Shown here in pieces: positions 41,551 through 46,964 of a stretch of DNA of 46,964 nucleotides. Under the pieces are notes generated by a model. The model saw only the letters and a program-made list of their open reading frames with translations, made no database searches and was not told the DNA's origin. Position 1 is the first letter of the stretch. Every line of letters starts with the position of its first letter. This stretch comes from a virus. The DNA lies in the IMG/VR virus record IMGVR_UViG_3300006327_000001, positions 1-46,964 of that record; one strand, given 5' to 3'. The position numbers were made by a program, and so were the translations under genes.

Positions 41551-42017
41551 TAAACACCTACTTCTATTGTTACGTTCTGAAGCTGTTTAACTTCTATAGT
41601 AATTTTTGGATTCGGATTAATAATATAGTACACATCGTCATGCGGTAGTGTCGATGATGCAGTTATGTGATACGTAATAATATGCGTTATATCTGAAACA
41701 ACAGTCTTACCAGTGAACAGATGCAAACCACCTGATGTGTTACGCCCACGGTAATCGAACTCGTTTAATGGGTGAACTTCAGTAGAAAACGTAGGTTGAT
41801 ACGTCCACTCTCCAGCAGGAAGTTCAGAAGAACCAAAGTTGTATTCTCTACGATCTTGCCCAAGCCCAGTAAACGCATACGTATAAGTATCGTTTACATA
41901 GGTTATGCCAGATAAACCAGACGCTCCGGTAGTTAACCCTCTAAATGTTAAAGAAGTGTTAGTACCATTATAGTTTTGATCTATCGTATAATCGGCGGTT
42001 CTGCTATACGCAGTCAT
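41550..42017 (-). CDS. Hypothetical beta-rich virion protein (155 aa)
   Basis: Unrecognised. Thr/Tyr/Asn/Gly-rich, beta-type sequence from end to end, no cysteine, closing with KITIEVKQLQNVTIEV. Composition and position beside the other small beta proteins suggest a tail, fibre or decoration component. Confidence 0.5.
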   Translation of the reverse strand: MTAYSRTADYTIDQNYNGTNTSLTFRGLTTGASGLSGITYVNDTYTYAFTGLGQDRREYNFGSSELPAGEWTYQPTFSTEVHPLNEFDYRGRNTSGGLHLFTGKTVVSDITHIITYHITASSTLPHDDVYYIINPNPKITIEVKQLQNVTIEVGV

Positions 42018-42019
42018 TG

Positions 42020-42586
42020 TTATTCTTCTTCAACCCAAGAAGTTGATGCCTCATCCCAAGCGTAAGTGGTGCCAACAAGTAATCTCATTTTGCCATCATT
42101 ATCACCATCTACATATTCCCAAGTTCCGGGGTATGCGACAGGTGGCGACCAGCAACCTTGAGGGCGTTTAACCCCATCCTGCCAATGTGTCTGCCATGTG
42201 AATGAAGGAAAATCTTCCGGTTGTGGTGGTTGTTGCCACTCCCCAGCCTCTTCATTCCATACATATCCGGGTGTTTCAGCTACAGGAGCTTCCCAATAAC
42301 CAGTAGTTTCATTCATAACCCATGAAGGAAACGGTTTAATATCATCTGGCATTTTGAAAATGTTTAATGAACTGTCATAAACATCGCCTTCTTGTGCGAA
42401 ACGACCTCTAATATTATTATTGTACGAGCAACGAACCCATGTGCCGCCTTCAACAATATTTAGAGATTCAAGAAAAGCAATAGATTTAGGTTCATCATCC
42501 ACACCATCCACTACAGCAATATCGTTGCTAAGAGGTGTTACAAACGTAACAATATTTTCACTATTCACATGTGCGTAATGAGCCAC
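42020..42586 (-). CDS. Marine-phage 'MAHYA' type virion-associated protein (188 aa)
   Basis: Begins MAHYAHVNSENIVTFVTPLS and contains GTWVRCSYNNNIRGRFAQEGDVYD and KPFPSWVMNETTGYWEAP, a layout I recognise from proteins near structural genes of marine phages; no function is established. It has Trp/Pro-rich repeats (GYWEAPVAE, GEWQQPPQ, TWEYVDGD) over residues about 100-170. Likely a fibre-associated or virion accessory protein. Close neighbours are the oxygenases upstream. Confidence 0.6.
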   Translation of the reverse strand: MAHYAHVNSENIVTFVTPLSNDIAVVDGVDDEPKSIAFLESLNIVEGGTWVRCSYNNNIRGRFAQEGDVYDSSLNIFKMPDDIKPFPSWVMNETTGYWEAPVAETPGYVWNEEAGEWQQPPQPEDFPSFTWQTHWQDGVKRPQGCWSPPVAYPGTWEYVDGDNDGKMRLLVGTTYAWDEASTSWVEEE

Positions 42587-42588
42587 TT

Positions 42589-43242
42589 CTATCCTTCGAT
42601 AAATTCTTCTACCGTCATATTAGACGACTCGGCGCTACTTTGGGAAGGTGCGTTTGCGAAAAATGAATAAAAGATAGAAACACAATACTTTGTGTCTACA
42701 GCTTTAAGAGTCTTGTGCATATGCGACCAACACGATGGGAAGGTCAAACACTTACCTGCTCTGGGTTTAATTGTTGCTTCTTGAATAGGGAAAATAGTTT
42801 CCCCTCCTTCTTCCACATCGTTTAAATAAACGATTTGTGAAATGTGCCTACCTCTAGCCATATGGTTAGTCCACGGAGCGGCATCAGCATGTAAAGCGTG
42901 ATACCCTTGTCCTTCTTCATATTTTAACAGTGAATAGTTCTCAGCATAAAAATCAGGAGTTCCATGAACAGCTTCAGGACGATGTTTAATGTACTCGTCT
43001 AAACATAATTGAGCGTATGTTAATAAAGGTTCATGTGTGGGTGGAGGGAAATTAGGATCGAACCAAAGAACTTTTGATTCTCTACTGTTCTTATCTTCAG
43101 TACCAGTAAGAACTTTAGCGGTATCCCACCTGCTTGATCTTTCAGCGTCTTCTATTAACGCTTCCAAAGTATGTAAACCTTCTGATTGCATATATGTTTG
43201 CATCAACAAAGGATCTATCCATACAATATCGCCTTCAATCAT
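42589..43242 (-). CDS. 2OG-Fe(II) oxygenase, prolyl-4-hydroxylase type (217 aa)
   Basis: Fe(II)- and 2-oxoglutarate-dependent dioxygenase. With the start at ATG 43242 (ATGA overlap with the preceding stop), the metal site is H118-x-D120 in YHALHADAAPW and a His of CWSHMHKT (174/176), with the co-substrate-binding Lys near 185 (TKYCVSIFY). QIVYLNDVEEGGETIFP and KPRAGKCLTFPS are typical of the P4H-like branch. Substrate unknown; hydroxylation of phage fibre or host surface proteins is possible. Confidence 0.85.
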   Translation of the reverse strand: MIEGDIVWIDPLLMQTYMQSEGLHTLEALIEDAERSSRWDTAKVLTGTEDKNSRESKVLWFDPNFPPPTHEPLLTYAQLCLDEYIKHRPEAVHGTPDFYAENYSLLKYEEGQGYHALHADAAPWTNHMARGRHISQIVYLNDVEEGGETIFPIQEATIKPRAGKCLTFPSCWSHMHKTLKAVDTKYCVSIFYSFFANAPSQSSAESSNMTVEEFIEG

Positions 43243-43889
43243 ACAGGTTGCTCCCATCCTCGATGATACTTTGCATCAAATCTAAAGTTAAAAGAAATAC
43301 TATACCTCACAAAATCATCTTTACCTTCAGCACGAGGAGTGCCGTGACTCAACCAAGGAGGGAAAAGTAAAATTTTTCCCATTGTGGCTCGGTGCATCCA
43401 TGAAACATTATAATGCTCGAGCAACCAATCTTGATTCATCACACTATTAGCTTGTTGAAATGATATTTCACATTCGTCTGCTCTAGCTTTAAGATAATAA
43501 ACGCCTGACAAATCACAATTACCGTGTGTGTGAAAGTGAACATAGTCACCTTCTTCTACTTTAGTAACCCAAGACTCCACCTCATATCCCCAAGGTTCCG
43601 AGTCTTCCTCTCTTTTACCTATCTCAACTAAATATTGTTGAACATTCATATCAACTTCATTCGCTAAAAGAGGCATATCATCTAAAAGATTGGTCGAAAA
43701 AGCATTATCGTTTAATTTGTGTGTTTTACCCCATTTTTCTAGGTAATCAAAATTAAGCGAAGGAAGAAGCCCCTCAAATTCTTTAAGAACAGCTCTTTGG
43801 TCATTAATTTTATTCCAATACAAAGGAGTCGGGAAAAGCCACTCTATTGACGGTGCCATTTTTAATTTATTTTTTGGTGATTGTTCCAA
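43239..43889 (-). CDS. 2OG-Fe(II) oxygenase, TIGR02466-like (216 aa)
   Basis: Second dioxygenase in the row. It opens with EWLFPTPLYW, a family hallmark, then YVHFHTHGNCDLSGVYYLKA (metal His cluster 118-122), KILLFPPWLSHGTPRA (His182) and RYSISFNF (Arg195 for 2-oxoglutarate). Common in marine phages and cyanophages. The start is uncertain: TTG 43889 has GAGGG upstream but overlaps the next gene; ATG 43859 would give 206 residues, still including the full domain. Confidence 0.82.
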   Translation of the reverse strand: MEQSPKNKLKMAPSIEWLFPTPLYWNKINDQRAVLKEFEGLLPSLNFDYLEKWGKTHKLNDNAFSTNLLDDMPLLANEVDMNVQQYLVEIGKREEDSEPWGYEVESWVTKVEEGDYVHFHTHGNCDLSGVYYLKARADECEISFQQANSVMNQDWLLEHYNVSWMHRATMGKILLFPPWLSHGTPRAEGKDDFVRYSISFNFRFDAKYHRGWEQPV

Positions 43890-44559
43890 TTTCCCTCGGC
43901 ATGTATGTAGCTACTAACACAATTCTTTCATCTCCGAAACCTGCTGGCGGTTCATGCCAATGCATAGTTTCAAACCCTTCAAACGTAACGATCATATCTT
44001 CTTGAGGAGCAGGACAAGGCTCATTATCAACATAGGTTATTCCCCCATACCATGTATTTAAATAAATAAGCAGATTCCAATGAGGGAATTCGTGATCCCT
44101 GTGGACAATAGATCGTGACGCTTTAGAACATTGAGTCAAATTTATATTGATTCTAAAAATTTCAGCATCGAAACCATTCTCGTTAGCGATCTGTTGTAGA
44201 ACAGTGTGAGCTAAATCTTTTTTCGGAGATTCATACTGTGCAAGAGCAGAATCAGGATCGAAATGCTGTTCTAAAGCCGGTCTGTTCTGCAAAGTGTGAC
44301 TATAAAGAGTTAAATCATTATAAGGCATCCATTCTTCGTCATACTTCGCTGTGAAAGTTTGCCTCGAAAAGAGACAATCGTTTGAAAGAGCAAAGGCTTT
44401 CAATTCATGGTATTCCTCAGTAAGAGGATTAAAGAGTAGCTCATGCTTAGGATCTGAAAAAACAGTTTCAGGATCTCTTTTTTGTTTCAAACCAGACTCG
44501 TCGTGACCTATCAAAAGTTTGTCAGTATCAGCGCGGTTATCATCCCTCACTTCAAACAT
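43867..44559 (-). CDS. 2OG-Fe(II) oxygenase family protein (230 aa)
   Basis: Third dioxygenase-like gene. VHRDHEFPHWNLLIYLN carries H153-x-D155; ITYVDNEPCPAPQEDMIVTF and MHWHEPPAG supply the distal His (200 or 202), and DERIVLVATY includes R212. The N-terminal 90 residues have no recognised domain. The three oxygenases overlap or abut and should be co-translated. Confidence 0.75.
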   Translation of the reverse strand: MFEVRDDNRADTDKLLIGHDESGLKQKRDPETVFSDPKHELLFNPLTEEYHELKAFALSNDCLFSRQTFTAKYDEEWMPYNDLTLYSHTLQNRPALEQHFDPDSALAQYESPKKDLAHTVLQQIANENGFDAEIFRININLTQCSKASRSIVHRDHEFPHWNLLIYLNTWYGGITYVDNEPCPAPQEDMIVTFEGFETMHWHEPPAGFGDERIVLVATYMPREIGTITKK

Positions 44560-44577
44560 GTTTTTACTATACCAGCT

Positions 44578-45489
44578 TTAGTAGGTGATATCCCATCTTA
44601 TAATAAGACAACCGCCACCACCAAAATAACTTGCAGGACCACCACCGCTACCTGCACCTGTGCCTCCATTACCTGATCCTGAATAAGCTCCACCATTCGG
44701 TGATTGTGTTGGAGATACCCAACCCGGACCAAAATAGCCACCGCCGCCACCGGAGAAATATTCGTAACCATCACCACTGGGGCCATTACTGTCACGGAAA
44801 GAAGTGTAACCTATACCTTGACCACCCCAACCTTGAGTGGCTCCTGCCATGTACGTACCATAATAGAGACAAGGATAGCCAGTACTGCCAGCGCCACCGC
44901 CGCCCCCACCGCCATAATAACCATACTGGTTGTAAGAACCATTACCACCAGTATTACCCTGAGAAGGAGAAGTGGTAGGCGTATTTCCCCCTGCGCCACT
45001 TGGCCAAGGACCATCACCGCCACCGCCGGAACCACCTTGAGTAGATGAAGAGTACGGATACGCAGAACCATACCCACCACCTGCCGCATAAATAGCACCT
45101 GAAGATGGTGACCAGTAAGAAGACTTATTCCAACTGGAAGGAACAGAAGAACTGTTACCTCCACTATAAGTACCGCCAGCACCGATAGTTATACTATGGT
45201 TTCCGTCTACAAGATTTAAACCTGTTAGATACCTGCACCCACCTGCACCAGAACCCCCATGACCCTGAGAGCCCATCGGTTGATAAGAACCGCCACCGCC
45301 ACCTACAAGAATCATATCGAGAGTAGCTCCTACTGGAGCGTTTTCAAATTCTATACTTCCGCTACTTGTCCAACGGTAAAACTGGTAATTAGAAGATGTC
45401 CAAGTGTTAGACCAACCTACAGCAGTATGAGAGAAGGGACCACCACCGCCTGCGAGAAGACCAGCGTTTCTAGCGAATCCTAAAGGCAT
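44578..45489 (-). CDS. Glycine-rich tail fibre adhesin (303 aa)
   Basis: More than a third glycine, with runs such as GGGGGGGAGS, GGGGGYFGPG and GGSGGGGDGP separated by Tyr/Ser/Pro-rich loops. This is the build of T2/T6 gp38-like adhesins, where Gly-rich motifs form a polyglycine-II sandwich holding variable receptor-binding loops. I choose ATG 45489 (TAATG with the upstream stop); the longer frame to 45531 would overlap. Ends RWDITY. Likely the host-range determinant. Confidence 0.65.
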   Translation of the reverse strand: MPLGFARNAGLLAGGGGPFSHTAVGWSNTWTSSNYQFYRWTSSGSIEFENAPVGATLDMILVGGGGGSYQPMGSQGHGGSGAGGCRYLTGLNLVDGNHSITIGAGGTYSGGNSSSVPSSWNKSSYWSPSSGAIYAAGGGYGSAYPYSSSTQGGSGGGGDGPWPSGAGGNTPTTSPSQGNTGGNGSYNQYGYYGGGGGGGAGSTGYPCLYYGTYMAGATQGWGGQGIGYTSFRDSNGPSGDGYEYFSGGGGGYFGPGWVSPTQSPNGGAYSGSGNGGTGAGSGGGPASYFGGGGCLIIRWDITY

Positions 45490-46262
45490 TACGTTAAGTC
45501 GAAATCTTGTCCGGCTGTGAAACCAATCCAATTAGTGCCACCATTGTAAGTAACAAAAGTGAAAATATCTGTCCTGTTAGCAGTAGCCGTAAGAGTCGGA
45601 GCAGTAGCCGCCGACCAATCAACAGACGCAGGCCATGTAATACCTCTAGAACCTGTAGCGTCCTGAGTGGTTATCAAAGTAAACGAACAACCCTTACCAG
45701 TAACAGCAGGATTATCGAAAGTAAAAGTAGTTGTACCTACAGCCAAAGTGCAAGTATGCACATTACCCAAAGTAATATCAATCGACTGCGAAGCCGCAGT
45801 GTCACCTATCGCATTAACTGTCTCTGCGTAATCAGTGAACTCTGGTGTAGTGATCGCGTTGTCGGCCATCGCAATAGCGCCGCCCATTGTCAGACCAGTC
45901 AATGTACCAGTCGAAGTGATATTGGCTTGCGCGGCACCAGTAACAGTCGCCGCTGTGCCACTCACGTTCCCTGTCACATCCCCAGTCAAATCCCCAACGA
46001 ACCCTGTAGTCGCTGTCATAGTTCCGCTTACAGTCGGTGATGCTGACCATTCCGAAGTTCCTGTTCCATTACCAGCCATAACTGTATTAGCAACAGAAGT
46101 CGAAGCGCCAGTACCTACCTTGCCTTCCAACGCCCTAACAGCTTGGTTGACATTAACATGCAAAGTGTCATGCTCGTAACCAGCTTCATTAAGGTCGGTG
46201 GTAGCAGTAGGTTCCGCTAACTCCGTGGTCGTATCTAGTGATGTGGGGTAATTAGTAGCCAT
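45489..46262 (-). CDS. Tail fibre protein (257 aa)
   Basis: N-terminal domain ATNYPTSLDTT...AGYEHDTLHVNVNQAVRALEG, a known attachment-type start of phage fibre proteins, then a repetitive shaft (GDLTGDVTGNVSGTAATVTG, residues about 93-112) and a beta-rich C-terminal domain. Ala/Thr-rich throughout. Placed between the Gly-rich adhesin and a small virion protein, it probably carries the adhesin. Confidence 0.7.
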   Translation of the reverse strand: MATNYPTSLDTTTELAEPTATTDLNEAGYEHDTLHVNVNQAVRALEGKVGTGASTSVANTVMAGNGTGTSEWSASPTVSGTMTATTGFVGDLTGDVTGNVSGTAATVTGAAQANITSTGTLTGLTMGGAIAMADNAITTPEFTDYAETVNAIGDTAASQSIDITLGNVHTCTLAVGTTTFTFDNPAVTGKGCSFTLITTQDATGSRGITWPASVDWSAATAPTLTATANRTDIFTFVTYNGGTNWIGFTAGQDFDLT

Positions 46263-46269
46263 TTGCTCC

Positions 46270-46701
46270 CTATCCTAATCTAATTTCTAAAGCATCCGCA
46301 AGGAATGTAAAAGTATCTCCCAAAGCTGACGTAGTAGCCGTGGTCATTTCAGTGTAATACAAAAGATTCCCTCCTGTAAGAGCATCATAAATACCTATAT
46401 GCGTAATAACCGCGATAGGCAAACCAGTGAAAGTATCATCATTAGTATTTTTACAAATAGAAGGATCCGTTTCCAAACCCCCATCAGTAGGAGTCCCAAA
46501 CGTCACACCCTGCCGAGCGTAACCAGCACCATAACCCACACCGTCCGCAAGTTCAGCACCACCAGTAGGATGATTATTTCCCTCACCCGGATTCCCAGTA
46601 TGCAAAGACATATACAAAGGCGAAGGCATAGTATACGCCTCAACACCCAAAGAATGCTTAAGCAACTTCTGCTCCAAATAAGTAGACATAGAACCAGCCA
46701 A
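46270..46701 (-). CDS. Small virion/tail-associated protein (143 aa)
   Basis: It has the layout PSPLYMSLHTGNPGE, then GYARQGVTF and ITHIGIYDALTGGNLLYYTEM, seen in small structural proteins coded near phage tail fibres. The start is TTG 46701 (AGGAG at 7 nt); ATG 46689 has a poor site. First gene of the late strand, so its upstream region (46702-46964 and possibly 1-852) should hold the main late promoter. Confidence 0.65.
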   Translation of the reverse strand: MAGSMSTYLEQKLLKHSLGVEAYTMPSPLYMSLHTGNPGEGNNHPTGGAELADGVGYGAGYARQGVTFGTPTDGGLETDPSICKNTNDDTFTGLPIAVITHIGIYDALTGGNLLYYTEMTTATTSALGDTFTFLADALEIRLG

Positions 46702-46964
46702 AAAAAACTCCTAACAATGTTTCAAAACAGTCTCCCATTATGATACAAATATATAACAACTCCGTCCAGCCTACAGAGTCCACATATGAACGAAGGCTGA
46801 GAACCCTTATCAGGTTCATATCGTCCGTCAGAGGGACATTCGCTCCCTACCAGCAAGTCGGCAGGGACAGAGCAAAGCGTGATCGCTCGAACTCAGAGTG
46901 GAACCGTACTCAAAACGGACGGATGGCACCCAAGGGGAAACTAAACTCAACACATCCGGTGTCC
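46702..46964. other. Right non-coding end with multi-branched inverted repeats
   Basis: No gene seen. TCCGTCC (46761-46767) and GGACGGA (46917-46923) are exact complements enclosing ATATGAAC/GTTCATAT (46784-46791 with 46814-46821) and two competing hairpins: AGGGA/TCCCT (46832-46836 with 46844-46848) or TCCCT/AGGGA (46844-46848 with 46863-46867). The last 17 nt (CAACACATCCGGTGTCC) resemble the first 19 nt of the window (CAACACA...CGGTGTCC), so the window ends may join. Confidence 0.6.

Noticed and set aside
44578-45531. Longer start for the Gly-rich adhesin at 45531
   Set aside because: ATG 45489 forms a TAATG junction with the upstream gene; the extra 14 residues only reflect overlap.
16514-46701. 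Many plus-strand frames opposite late genes, including those opposite the fibre and terminase genes
   Set aside because: They are shadows with Arg/Ser/Thr-rich or Cys-rich composition, no ribosome sites and no family resemblance.
46795-46822. CTGAGA-ACCCTT reminiscent of a TPP riboswitch
   Set aside because: The required ACCTGA segment appears only as its reverse complement, the GCG/AGGGA helix arrangement does not fit, and no thiamin gene follows.

Overview
The window looks like a complete or nearly complete genome (about 47 kb) of a tailed bacteriophage, probably short-tailed, that infects an actinobacterium. Capsid, portal, terminase, tail, holin and endolysin genes make it a phage. The host is inferred from three genes: a WhiB-type iron-sulfur regulator (6191-6520), a ferredoxin of the actinobacterial CxxDxxC type (18766-19011) and a protein resembling the phiC31 gp3 family (9085-9930). 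The low-GC coding and several protein types common in ocean viromes (2OG oxygenases, a MAHYA-type virion protein, a GDLTGDVTG-type fibre) suggest a marine actinophage. That habitat is an inference.

Layout. Positions 853-10647 hold about 27 tightly packed, often overlapping plus-strand early genes: many small acidic or zinc-ribbon proteins, SSB, WhiB, a DUF932 protein, a Cas4-like PD-(D/E)XK nuclease, a gp3-like RDF and an HNH protein. I find no DNA polymerase, primase, helicase, RNA polymerase or integrase. Positions 10630-46701 form one long minus-strand late block, read right to left: tail/fibre proteins, three 2OG-Fe(II) oxygenases, small virion proteins, terminase with a fused HTH, portal, a 3850-residue protein, four further internal virion proteins (one a lytic transglycosylase), a 27-residue basic peptide, holin, two membrane proteins, ferredoxin, scaffold, FmdB-type zinc ribbon, SU10-like capsid protein, adaptor, tail proteins, endolysin and a metallophosphoesterase. 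The two blocks converge and overlap at 10630-10647. They diverge from a non-coding region made up of the two window ends (1-852 and 46702-46964), which is full of inverted repeats.

The most striking object is the 3850-residue protein (25753-37305, minus). Its N- and C-terminal parts look like an internal or ejected virion protein. Between residues about 1300 and 2484 it carries a row of recognisable enzyme or ligand-binding domains: a DUF2493-type SLOG domain, an ASCH domain, an AlkB dioxygenase with a complete active site, a phage FGDN/GIGTGLA domain and a NADAR domain. This fits the polyvalent-protein concept, in which a virion delivers many effector domains with the DNA. Three of the domains point to NAD+/ADP-ribose chemistry or sensing, and two to reversal or recognition of nucleic-acid modification.

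The second notable feature is a set of hairpins in non-coding DNA. Three of them (315-337, 2343-2386, 2432-2476) share an 11-nt loop, G-R-A-A-G-W-R-C-G-Y-A, on stems that covary. Larger nested stem-loops lie at 446-522, 631-709, 6004-6078, 6082-6160 and 46761-46923.
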